Shown here one piece after another: positions 16,549-24,227 of a DNA stretch of 64,000 nt. The stretch comes from Fluviispira vulneris (GTDB taxonomy: Bacteria; Bdellovibrionota_B; Oligoflexia; Silvanigrellales; Silvanigrellaceae), in contig NZ_JACRSE010000006.1 in assembly GCF_014281055.1 (NCBI RefSeq), positions 62,001 through 126,000 of the forward strand. Direction: 5' to 3'. The notes beneath the pieces are model-generated. The model had not been told where the DNA came from. It did no database searches and was given only the letters and a program-made list of their open reading frames with translations. Made by a program: the position numbers and the translations under genes. Position 1 is the stretch's first letter. Every line of letters begins with the position of its first letter.

Positions 16549-18627
16549 ATGAAAACCACCAGCTCCCTTGAAAATATACTCAAGGATGCCAAGAATAAAA
16601 GCTTTTCTGACCTCGCTCAAATTATTGAGGGGATTGGAGGCAAAGAGCTTGCGGATATGCAACAAAAACATGCTGCTCATATATTAAGTGGAGCTAAAAG
16701 AATTGCATTTGTTGCTCCTCAACTTCCACACCCCTGCGAACTTGAAATTTGGAATTCGTGCGCGATAAAACTTGGTATAGAAGGAGCACTTTATACAAAT
16801 CACAGCGAAAGTAGAGCATTTACACATTTTGCTAAAATGATGCATTTATCCAATACTCCTATCTATTTAACTTGTTACACTATGGATTCCATGCCAGAAA
16901 ATAAAACATTTTTATCTGGTCTTGAAAAAGAATTAGAACAATATTCTTTAATTATTTCTTTAGGTGAAAATTCTCTTGCCAGTTATCAAGCTGCAAAAGC
17001 AAAAAGAATCAATCAAGCACGTCTTATCATTTGGCAAAATGCACCTAGACCTCCACATGCTAATGTTGGCACCCGTTCACCCAATGGCTCGCCTCTCCCC
17101 AATATTGCGCGAGAAAAAACGGTGCGCAAAGAAATTTTAAAAAATGCAGATTTGATCCTTTGTTTTGATAAAGATGGAGCCACTTGGTCTTATTTAGAGG
17201 AAATAAGCGCTCAGCGTATTCGTCGTGTGGCAAGAACAATCAATACAAAAAGATATTCCTCAGAAATATCGGCTATAAGGCGCATTGAATTGCGCAGCGC
17301 CTTGGGTTTACCAGAAACAGACTTTATCTTTTTTCATTTAGGACCGCTTGAAATAGAATCAGGAGCTCTTGACTCTGTTTTTGCTTTTAAAAACCTTTTA
17401 CAAAGCAATCCCACTTTTCAAGGCAATGCGCGTCTTTGCTTTTGTGGGACGGGCTCTGCGGGTGCAGATATCAGACAAAGCGTCGTAGAAATGGGACTAG
17501 ATGATCACGTCTATTTTTTAAATCCCAATGGGGATGATTTAAAAGAAATTGCGGGCAATCAATTTTCATCGATCATTTCAGTGTGTGATGCTGTTATTCA
17601 TGGTCCGATTGCACCTGTAAATGGAAACCCTCTCAAATGTCTCGATAGCACGTATGATGTCATGTGTGCACTTTCATCTGAAATTATAGCAATTTCGAAT
17701 GGTCACAATTGGATAGGTGAGTGGATTAGTCGTTTCTATAAAACGTATTCTGCAGGGAGCATTCACTCTTTAGCACGACTCATGCAAGAAACAATTGAAA
17801 AACAAGATAAAGTAACAAATGTAAAAGGTGCTATAAAAAAAGCAATTGCCAATGAATTTCCCTTTGAAAAAAATATCAACGAAGTGTCTGAGATATTTAA
17901 ATCACTGATTGTAAATATTGCAGTAAACGATACAGAAAGTGCATCAAAATTGATAGAACAAATAGAAGAAATGGTTATTGCTAAGCAATATATCGATGCT
18001 ATAAATCTAATTTCTCAAGCTTTCCAAAAAAGCTCTTTATCCGTTGTGCAGCAAGCAAATTTATTCCGCCTTATTGGAGATTGCTTTACCAAACTTGGAG
18101 ATCTTGACAACGGTGTCGTTAACTATACAAAAGCTCTCGAACTCGATCCTTATTGTGCAAAATGTTATATCGGCCTCGGTACGGTGGCTTTACATCGTAA
18201 TAATTATAATATAGCCGTACCTCAATTCCAAAAAGCTGTCAGTTTAGCTCCAAATGATGATATGGCTAGCCTAGGTTTAGGCCTATCATTTGAAGGTTTA
18301 AATGAATTTAAAGAAGCACTATCATGGACAGTCAGAGCATGTCATTTAAAAGCAGATAACACAGTAGCAATTTATAATTTAGTGAAACTGTCATTTGAAA
18401 TGAATGAGTTTGCCGATGCGGAAAGAGTTTTGATTCGATATATCAGCTTACATCCTCATGATGTCAATATGATTTACACACTCGGAACGATTACCTATAA
18501 GACAGGCAAGCAGGACATTGCTCTTCAACTCATGGAAAATATTCTTGCACTCGACCCTATGAACAGCAGAGCACATTCACTTATTGCCCAAATACAGAAA
18601 GTAGAACAACAGAAAAAACCTGCATAA
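16549..18627 (+). CDS. Glycosyltransferase-like protein with C-terminal TPR repeats
   Basis: 692 residues. After an N-terminal helix, residues ~45-200 look like a Rossmann half-domain (GAKRIAFVAPQLPHPCELEIW). Residues ~250-350 match the second half of GT-B (GT4-like) enzymes: LPETDFIFFHLGPLEIESGA, then ARLCFCGTGSAGADIRQSVVEMGLDDHVYFLNPN. Residues ~490-685 are at least five TPR units, e.g. LFRLIGDCFTKLGDLDNGVV and CYIGLGTVALHRNNYNIAVP. There is no signal peptide. TPR-linked GT-B enzymes include protein O-glycosyltransferases, and the gene lies 1.5 kb from a flagellin, between small helical proteins; I infer a role in flagellin glycosylation. The EX7E-type catalytic signature could not be located with confidence, so a non-enzymatic role is possible. 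Confidence 0.75.
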   Translation: MKTTSSLENILKDAKNKSFSDLAQIIEGIGGKELADMQQKHAAHILSGAKRIAFVAPQLPHPCELEIWNSCAIKLGIEGALYTNHSESRAFTHFAKMMHLSNTPIYLTCYTMDSMPENKTFLSGLEKELEQYSLIISLGENSLASYQAAKAKRINQARLIIWQNAPRPPHANVGTRSPNGSPLPNIAREKTVRKEILKNADLILCFDKDGATWSYLEEISAQRIRRVARTINTKRYSSEISAIRRIELRSALGLPETDFIFFHLGPLEIESGALDSVFAFKNLLQSNPTFQGNARLCFCGTGSAGADIRQSVVEMGLDDHVYFLNPNGDDLKEIAGNQFSSIISVCDAVIHGPIAPVNGNPLKCLDSTYDVMCALSSEIIAISNGHNWIGEWISRFYKTYSAGSIHSLARLMQETIEKQDKVTNVKGAIKKAIANEFPFEKNINEVSEIFKSLIVNIAVNDTESASKLIEQIEEMVIAKQYIDAINLISQAFQKSSLSVVQQANLFRLIGDCFTKLGDLDNGVVNYTKALELDPYCAKCYIGLGTVALHRNNYNIAVPQFQKAVSLAPNDDMASLGLGLSFEGLNEFKEALSWTVRACHLKADNTVAIYNLVKLSFEMNEFADAERVLIRYISLHPHDVNMIYTLGTITYKTGKQDIALQLMENILALDPMNSRAHSLIAQIQKVEQQKKPA

Positions 18628-18671
18628 GTAATTTGTTTATTCGGAAATGTCATTCGTAAAAGGAGTTAAAA

Positions 18672-19349
18672 ATGGCAGACGTTAGAGTGAATGGAAAGAG
18701 GGTGCCTCCACTTCAAAGTATAGATACATTAGCAATTTTAATGAAAAGACTTGAAAATATTGCACTCAACAATAACAGTGCTCTCACTTCAATCAGTATA
18801 AATAACTCCTCAATTGATATTGATAATCCTGAGTTTCTCAGATTAAAACTTGAGACTGATGATAAAGTAGATGCTCGTTTAGATACAGCTGAACAACTTT
18901 CGTTTGAAAGCTTACAAGTTGCCCTTGATATGGCTGGACTTCTCGTTTTTGATTTAAAAGTAGTGACTCTAAAGTTATGGGATCCTGGCAAAAATTATGA
19001 AAAAAGCCTTGAAACATTATTGAGTGATTGTAATTTATTTCTCACGCTTGCAGCGAGGCCAATATATCTATTAAATAAGGATCCTGAACAACTCGAGCCA
19101 GAAGCCGAGCGCTGTTTAAGAGAACTCGATAAAATCGCAAATCACATTGAAGATGCTACACTTCTTGCAGTTCATGAGCATGGTAAAGAAGCCTGTCATG
19201 TGCTGGTTGGAATGGTAAAACCTGCCATTGAACGATGGATTGGATTGAGTGCTAAGTTTGCGCAAATACTTGAAATCAATACAGTAACTAACGTATTCAA
19301 TATAACTGAAAACATCCTCCCCGACAATCATTTCCAAAATAATAAATAA
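18672..19349 (+). CDS. Protein of unknown function, 225 residues
   Basis: Not recognised. It begins at an ATG after AAAAGGAGTTAAAA (strong RBS), 44 bases behind the glycosyltransferase-TPR gene, so it probably belongs to the same transcript. Residues 1-70 are mixed (VNGKRVPPLQSIDTLAILMKRLENIAL); residues 75-200 are mostly helical, with acidic stretches (NKDPEQLEPEAERCLRELDKIANHIED). No signal peptide or membrane helix. The linkage with the flagellin region and the TPR glycosyltransferase suggests a helper or regulator in that pathway, which is guesswork from position only. Confidence 0.75.
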   Translation: MADVRVNGKRVPPLQSIDTLAILMKRLENIALNNNSALTSISINNSSIDIDNPEFLRLKLETDDKVDARLDTAEQLSFESLQVALDMAGLLVFDLKVVTLKLWDPGKNYEKSLETLLSDCNLFLTLAARPIYLLNKDPEQLEPEAERCLRELDKIANHIEDATLLAVHEHGKEACHVLVGMVKPAIERWIGLSAKFAQILEINTVTNVFNITENILPDNHFQNNK

Positions 19350-19379
19350 TAACAATAATCTCTTGCCTATATATTTCAT

Positions 19380-19434
19380 TTGATATATCAAAAAAAATTG
19401 TTACGTTACCTTTCATTTAAAAATGACCTAACGT
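19380..19434. promoter_or_regulatory. Two palindromes before the IS6-like gene
   Basis: TTGATATATCAA (19380-19391) is a perfect 12-bp palindrome. ACGTTA (19403-19408) and TAACGT (19429-19434) flank an inner TCATTT-AA-AAATGA, giving a nested hairpin with a two-base asymmetry. They lie between the 225-residue gene and the IS6-like gene, so they could terminate the upstream operon or be an operator for the downstream gene. Confidence 0.45.
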
Positions 19435-19470
19435 GAAGTTCCTATCGTTTCTATGCAAGGAGTCCTTATA

Positions 19471-19848
19471 ATGGCAACTAAAGAAAGAATTGACAAACAA
19501 CACCGTTATCCATGGCCTGTGATTGAAACGGCTGTGCAATTATATTTTCATGAGAATATGACTTATCGTTCTGTTTCTGAAAAAATGCTTGCGCATGGTG
19601 TTGAAGTATCTCATAAAACTGTATATGAATGGGTTCAAAAATTTGGCAACAATGTGGATCAAAAATCTCGTAAACGTATTCCAAATTATGAAATTGAAGA
19701 ATCATATGTAAAATGCAACGGTGAATGGAAGTATATGTACCGTGCAAATGATCGCCAAAATGCGACTTTAAGTATTTGCATGCGTGATAAAAGAAATATG
19801 GCAGCTGCTAAGTCATTTTTCAAAAAATCCTTGGATACCAGTCTCTAA
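19471..19848 (+). CDS. Stand-alone IS6-family transposase N-terminal half (catalytically incomplete)
   Basis: 125 residues, start at an ATG with AAGGAG upstream. It aligns with the first half of IS6/IS26 transposases: helix-turn-helix (RYPWPVIETAVQLYFHENMTYRSVSEKM, HGVEVSHKTVYEWVQKFG), then the start of the DDE domain (EESYVKCNGEWKYMYRANDR, RNMAAAKSFFKKSL). The first catalytic Asp of the family motif DETY is Glu here (EESY), and the chain stops before the second Asp and the final Glu; family members are about 230-240 residues. No IS terminal repeats were seen around it. Because it keeps an intact frame, RBS and a strong terminator, it may be a domesticated DNA-binding protein; a decayed insertion sequence is the alternative. 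Confidence 0.75.
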   Translation: MATKERIDKQHRYPWPVIETAVQLYFHENMTYRSVSEKMLAHGVEVSHKTVYEWVQKFGNNVDQKSRKRIPNYEIEESYVKCNGEWKYMYRANDRQNATLSICMRDKRNMAAAKSFFKKSLDTSL

Positions 19849-19870
19849 TAGCCTTTCCAATAGCTCATTA

Positions 19871-19905
19871 AAAACTCTTATTCTCCAGAGAATAAGAGTT
19901 TTTTT
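19871..19905 (+). terminator. Rho-independent terminator of the IS6-like gene
   Basis: AAAACTCTTATTCTC pairs with GAGAATAAGAGTTTT around a minimal loop (about 14 effective base pairs), and the plus strand continues with further T. It begins 23 bases after the stop. One of the clearest intrinsic terminators in the window. Confidence 0.92.
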
Positions 19906-19994
19906 CGTTTATTGGGAAGCTAAAAATTATTTTTTAATCAGATTTTAAATTTTTGACATTTTATTTTTTCCCCTTGAAGAGTTGACATAAGAAA

Positions 19995-20017
19995 AAATTT
20001 AGACTAAGTCTAAATTT
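19995..20017. promoter_or_regulatory. Perfect 23-bp palindrome, Fur/PerR-type operator before ahpC
   Basis: AAATTTAGACT-A-AGTCTAAATTT: 11-bp arms are exact inverted repeats around one base. It contains a TTAGACT-A-AGTCTAA 7-1-7 core, the architecture bound by Fur-family repressors (PerR, Fur, Irr). It starts eight bases after a TTGACA hexamer (19982-19987), so a bound repressor would occlude the promoter of the peroxide-defence cluster. The regulator gene is not in the window. Confidence 0.75.
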
Positions 20018-20083
20018 AGGATTAGTAAATAAACTATCCTATGTCATTAAAGTTTCAGTAAATAAATTTAAAGGAGCTCATCA

Positions 20084-20626
20084 ATGTCAAGAATTCTTAG
20101 CATCTCCCAACCTTTTCCAAACTTTTCAGTACCAGCCGTTGTTTCTTTAGAACAAGGAAAAGAATTTATCACATTAAACAATGACAGCATAAAAGGTAAA
20201 TGGTCTGTCTTTTTCTTTTGGCCTCTCGACTTTACCTTTGTTTGTCCAACAGAAATCGCTGAATTTAACAAAGCAATTAAACAATTTCATGACCGTGATT
20301 GTGAACTTTATGGTGCAAGTACGGACAGTCAATATGTGCATTTAGCATGGCGCAAGCACCACGAAGATCTAAAAAACCTAGAAATAGCTATGCTTGCTGA
20401 TAATAAAAAAGAGCTTAGCGAAGCACTTGGTATTTTACATCCAGTAGAAAAGGTTCCTCTTAGAGCAACTTTCATTGTTGACCCTGAAGGAATTATCCGT
20501 TGGGTTTCTGCCAATGACCTTTCCGTAGGGAGAAATGTAAAAGAAGTAATTCGAGTTTTAGATGCTTTGCAAACAGATGAACTTTGCCCATGTAATTGGG
20601 AAAAAGGCCAAGCAACACTCAAATAG
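20084..20626 (+). CDS. ahpC: Alkyl hydroperoxide reductase C (2-Cys peroxiredoxin)
   Basis: Reduces H2O2, organic peroxides and peroxynitrite in the cytosol. At 180 residues it has the family length. The peroxidatic Cys is in DFTFVCPTE (about residue 51), and the resolving Cys in the C-terminal DELCPCNW motif (about residue 167). The downstream Arg is in VPLRATFIVDPEG. The ATG follows AAGGAGCTCATC, a strong RBS. The C-terminal ELCPCNW form groups it with AhpC partners of AhpD or a thioredoxin-like reductant, which agrees with an AhpD-like gene 105 bases downstream; no ahpF is present. The perfect palindrome upstream suggests peroxide-responsive derepression. Confidence 0.95.
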   Translation: MSRILSISQPFPNFSVPAVVSLEQGKEFITLNNDSIKGKWSVFFFWPLDFTFVCPTEIAEFNKAIKQFHDRDCELYGASTDSQYVHLAWRKHHEDLKNLEIAMLADNKKELSEALGILHPVEKVPLRATFIVDPEGIIRWVSANDLSVGRNVKEVIRVLDALQTDELCPCNWEKGQATLK

Positions 20627-20683
20627 TTTTTATAGCCAATCTAAATTAAAACTCTATTATCAAAATTATAATAAATCATAAAT

Positions 20684-20711
20684 AATTCTTGTTCTTTTAA
20701 GAGCAAGAATT
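20684..20711 (+). terminator. Hairpin between ahpC and the AhpD-like gene
   Basis: AATTCTTGTTCT (20684-20695) pairs with AGAGCAAGAATT (20700-20711) with one G-U pair and a 4-base loop, followed by TAATTGCAGAGG, the RBS of the next gene. It could be a partial terminator or processing site that lets ahpC be made in excess over the downstream genes. The poor T-tract argues against full termination. Confidence 0.5.
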
Positions 20712-20731
20712 TAATTGCAGAGGAAAATAAA

Positions 20732-21280
20732 ATGATAAGACAAGAAATAACCTCAAAATTCTTAATAAACTTATCCAATAATGTACAAGGTAAAGCAGTC
20801 AATGATTTAAAGTTGAATTTCGAAAAATTTGCTGAATCCGAATTTCTAAGTGATGATGAATATGCACTTTTATTAATTTCTTTAGGGAGAACTTTATCAA
20901 ATCAATCGATAGAATTAATCGGGCTTGAATTGGCAAATCATTTACAAATTGCAGATGAAATCATAAATGAAGCAAAACAAATCCCAGCAATAATGGGGAT
21001 GTTAAACACATATTATAAATTCCGTTTCTTTGTTGAAAAAAACGATGAAAATGCCGCACAAGAATATGGCTCTCCCTTATTAAGAATGAATGCTCTTGCC
21101 AAACCTTATATGCCTAAAGAATTGTTTGAACTGATTTCATTAGCAATTAGTATTTTAAATAGCTGCGAAAAATGTGTCATTGCCCATGAAAAAGCAGTCA
21201 TGAATTTAAATATAACTCGTGCGAAAATTAATGACGTTCTCAGAATCACATCGGTTGCGAAAGGACTCAGTTTACTTTAA
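20732..21280 (+). CDS. ahpD: AhpD-like alkylhydroperoxidase (carboxymuconolactone decarboxylase family)
   Basis: 182 helical residues with the AhpD signature near the C-terminus: S-C-E-K-C-V-I-A-H-E (about residues 144-153), i.e. the E..CxxCxxxH relay in which the two Cys form the redox disulphide and the His helps deprotonation. Residues 90-110 (AIMGMLNTYYKFRFFVEKND) match the usual MNxYYR-like stretch of AhpD. AhpD reduces AhpC through lipoyl proteins in actinobacteria, and the position directly after ahpC fits this partnership here. The start has GCAGAGGAAAATAA as RBS. Assignment to AhpD proper, versus another CMD-family reductase, is likely but not certain. Confidence 0.85.
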   Translation: MIRQEITSKFLINLSNNVQGKAVNDLKLNFEKFAESEFLSDDEYALLLISLGRTLSNQSIELIGLELANHLQIADEIINEAKQIPAIMGMLNTYYKFRFFVEKNDENAAQEYGSPLLRMNALAKPYMPKELFELISLAISILNSCEKCVIAHEKAVMNLNITRAKINDVLRITSVAKGLSLL

Positions 21281-21337
21281 AATTAATTATTATGCATTTG
21301 TTTCAAAAGATTAAACAACACTGCAGATTGAAAGTAT

Positions 21338-22849
21338 ATGGGGTTCGCAATGCCTGATAAAAATAATTCCAAGCCTGCCCATTCGAACAAAAGCAAACTT
21401 CACCAAACAATTTCTACCAATGCAGGCGCTCCGATACCAAGCAATGAACACGTTTTAACTGCAGGTGAGCGTGGCCCTGTTTTATTACAAGATTATTTTT
21501 TCTTAGAAAAAATGGCTCATTTTGACCGTGAACGCATTCCAGAAAGAGTCGTTCATGCCAAGGGGGCTGGAGCGTACGGATACTTTGAAGTTACCCATGA
21601 CATAACAAAATACACCAAAGCAGACTTCTTAAGCAAAATTGGTCTTAAAACGGATGTGCTCGTGAGATTTTCTACCGTAGGCGGTGAAAAAGGGTCTTCC
21701 GATTTCGAACGCGACCCAAGAGGATTTGCTATTAAGTTTTATACACTCGAGGGCAATTACGACCTCGTTGGAAATAATCTACCCGTTTTTTTTATCCGTG
21801 ACCCATTTAAGTTTCCAGATATGGTGCACACTCATAAAAGAAATCCACAATCCAACTTAAAAGATAAAAATGCTTTTTGGGATTTTAATTCTCTGAGTCC
21901 AGAAACGACGCATATGTTGACAATGCTTTTTTCAGACCGAGGCACGCCTAAATCATATCGCAATATGCATGGTTTTGGTGTACATACCTTCAAATTTGTG
22001 AATAAAAAAAATGAAAGTTACTTCATAAAATGGCATTTTAAAAGTGAAGCCGGAATTGAAAATTATACAGAAAAAGAAGCTGCCCTTGCAGATGTGGATG
22101 GCGCAACGAGAGATCTTTTCGAACATTTAAAAAAGGGCGGAAAAGCATGTTGGAAAGCTTTTGTGCAAATTATGCCAGAAAAAGATGCGCTAACATATAA
22201 ATTTAATCCTTTTGATCCCACAAAAGTATGGCTTTATTCCGATTATCCCCTACTTCCTGTTGGCAAACTTGTCTTAGATAGAAACCCAGAAAATTTCTTT
22301 CAAGAAATAGAGCAAGCGGCTTTTTGTCCTGCTAACTTTGTTCCCGGCATCGAAGCCTCACCTGATAAGCTGTTACAAGGAAGACTTTTTTCATATACTG
22401 ACACTCAACGGCACCGCTTAGGGACAAATTTTGCCCTGATTCCAGTGAACTGCCCGTATGCAAAGAAAATAACGAACTATCAACGTGATGGTGCAATGCG
22501 TATGGACGGCAACGGAGGATCTTCTATTAATTATTCACCAAATAGTTATGGTGGTCCTCGCTCTAATCCACTTAAATCAGAACAAAACATATTACTAAGT
22601 GGCAATAGCTGTCGATCGGAGTATCCTAAGAAAGATGATTTTGCTCAAGCTGGACTGCTTTATAAGCTTTTTTCAGAAGTAGAAAAGAATAGTTTGACGA
22701 CAAACATCGCTGGACATATGAAATATATAGATAAAGAAATCAAAGTGCGGCAACTCGGATATTTTTATCAAGCCGACAAAGATTATGCGATGAGAATTGC
22801 AAAAATTTTAGGAATTTCTGAGAAAGAAATAAAAGCATATATGTCGTAA
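21338..22849 (+). CDS. katA: Monofunctional haem catalase (clade 3, small subunit)
   Basis: Splits H2O2 into water and oxygen. The 503 residues have the length of small-subunit catalases. Catalytic features: active-site His in PERVVHAKGAGAYG (about residue 71), Asn in LVGNNLPVFFIRD (about 144), and the haem-ligand Tyr in the RLFSYTDTQRHRLG motif (about 353). The N-terminus (TTNAGAPIPSNEHVLTAGERGP-like) is typical. Two starts are possible, 21338 (given) and 21350; the latter has a GGGG element eight bases upstream, so the N-terminus could be four residues shorter. It lies 57 bases after the AhpD-like gene in a peroxide-defence run probably controlled by the palindrome before ahpC. Confidence 0.95.
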   Translation: MGFAMPDKNNSKPAHSNKSKLHQTISTNAGAPIPSNEHVLTAGERGPVLLQDYFFLEKMAHFDRERIPERVVHAKGAGAYGYFEVTHDITKYTKADFLSKIGLKTDVLVRFSTVGGEKGSSDFERDPRGFAIKFYTLEGNYDLVGNNLPVFFIRDPFKFPDMVHTHKRNPQSNLKDKNAFWDFNSLSPETTHMLTMLFSDRGTPKSYRNMHGFGVHTFKFVNKKNESYFIKWHFKSEAGIENYTEKEAALADVDGATRDLFEHLKKGGKACWKAFVQIMPEKDALTYKFNPFDPTKVWLYSDYPLLPVGKLVLDRNPENFFQEIEQAAFCPANFVPGIEASPDKLLQGRLFSYTDTQRHRLGTNFALIPVNCPYAKKITNYQRDGAMRMDGNGGSSINYSPNSYGGPRSNPLKSEQNILLSGNSCRSEYPKKDDFAQAGLLYKLFSEVEKNSLTTNIAGHMKYIDKEIKVRQLGYFYQADKDYAMRIAKILGISEKEIKAYMS

Positions 22850-22870
22850 TGCAAAGGATATAAGAACAGA

Positions 22871-23659
22871 GTGATATCATTTTCGAATTCTTTTTTTGAT
22901 ATAATTGCCATTGGAGTGTCTGTTACTTTCTTTGCTTCTTGTATTGGTGCACTGCCAATTTTTCTTGCAAAGAATATTTCTATAAAAGTTAGGGATATTC
23001 TAATTGGAATCAGCGCAGGAGTTATGCTTGGAGCAGTTTGTTTTTCCTTACTGAATCCTGCAATTACTATTGCTGAAAACGAATTTCAAAATAAACTGTA
23101 CTCAGCAGGGTATGTTTCGTTATTTGTAATATTAGGTAGCATTGCTCTTAGTTTTTTTAATAAAATAATTCCCCATGAACATTTTTTAAAAGGCAGAGAA
23201 GGAATGGAAAGCAAATCCTTAAAAAGGATTTGGCTTTTTATTTTAGCAATTACTATCCACAATTTCCCAGAAGGTCTTGCTGTTGGGGTTGGTTTAGGCA
23301 GTGGTGAAATCAATATTGCGTTGCCTATTATTATTGGTATTGCATTGCAAGATATACCCGAAGGCTTAGTGGTCGCATTGTCATTAAAAGCTTATGGTTT
23401 TTCCAATAGGTATGCCATCAATGCCACTTTAATTGCAGGCTTTGCTGAATCCATTGGTGCATTGCTCGGCTGTATCGCGACGAGTTTTTCCCATTCATTG
23501 CTGCCCGGTGGGCTTGCTTTAGCTGGCGGAGCAATGCTTTATGTTATTTGTGGTGAAATGATTCCCGAACTCCACCGCTCTGGCAATGAAGCCAAAGCCA
23601 CAGCAGGATTTATTTTTGGTTTTGTCCTTATGATGTTTTTAGATGTAGGACTGAGTTAA
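22871..23659 (+). CDS. ZIP-family divalent metal transporter
   Basis: 262 residues with eight membrane segments. The metal-binding TM4 motif is HNFPEGLAVGVG (about residue 137), and TM5 carries ALQDIPEGLVVALSL (about 164), where the usual His of HNxPEG is Gln, a variant known in the GufA-like branch of ZIP proteins. ZIP/ZupT proteins import Zn, Fe, Mn or Co into the cytosol. The GTG start lies 21 bases after katA, so it should be co-transcribed with the catalase. A role in supplying Mn or Fe during peroxide stress fits the context but is inference. The loop between TM3 and TM4 is short and lacks the long His-rich stretch of eukaryotic ZIPs. Confidence 0.88.
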   Translation: MISFSNSFFDIIAIGVSVTFFASCIGALPIFLAKNISIKVRDILIGISAGVMLGAVCFSLLNPAITIAENEFQNKLYSAGYVSLFVILGSIALSFFNKIIPHEHFLKGREGMESKSLKRIWLFILAITIHNFPEGLAVGVGLGSGEINIALPIIIGIALQDIPEGLVVALSLKAYGFSNRYAINATLIAGFAESIGALLGCIATSFSHSLLPGGLALAGGAMLYVICGEMIPELHRSGNEAKATAGFIFGFVLMMFLDVGLS

Positions 23660-24174
23660 ATTTATCAATTTTTATTTTAAAATATTTAATATAATATTAA
23701 TTTAAGAAAATATTTTTGAATTAATTGCAATTTATATAGTTTAACTTCTCATTATTATAGAAATAATAAGTGCATATTAAAAAAGCAATATCTCGGTTTC
23801 TTTCATGATTTATTCATCGTCGCTTTAATGAATTCGTTGTTTGGATTCTTTCGATATCAAAACTCGGTTTCAGACAAATTGCGAAATAGAAAAATATTTA
23901 AAAAATTTATATTTTTTTATTTATTATTACATTAATTTAAAATATTAAAAATACATATAATTAAAATTAATAACTTATCATTTTTAATAATAATTTTTTT
24001 AAAAAAAACAAATAAATACATATAAATAAATATAAATTTATATAAATTATATTTATTTATATTTAATAAAAATTTTTTATTTATAATTTAACTCTTGTTA
24101 AAATAAAAATTCCATAGTATGAAAAAAAATTACTCATTATTTAATTCGACAAGAATATATACGTAAGATAAAAG
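23660..24174. other. AT-rich gene-free stretch upstream of the NRPS
   Basis: About 515 bases with no supportable ORF on either strand, dominated by A/T runs and by ATAAATA/TATTTAT words (for example 24010-24090). No transposase remnants, tRNA, or direct repeats were found. A clear intrinsic terminator for the catalase-ZIP run is not visible. The composition is even poorer in GC than the genes beside it. Confidence 0.7.
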
Positions 24175-24204
24175 TTGAGATACTTATTTTATTTCAAATA
24201 TAAT
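24175..24204 (+). promoter_or_regulatory. Candidate sigma-70 promoter of the NRPS gene
   Basis: TTGAGA (24175-24180, 5/6 to TTGACA), an 18-base spacer, and a perfect TATAAT (24199-24204). The start codon at 24228 is 24 bases further on, with AAAGGG as ribosome-binding site, so the leader would be short. In such AT-rich DNA chance matches are common. Confidence 0.45.
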
Positions 24205-24227
24205 ATTAATTATAAAGGGTTATCACC

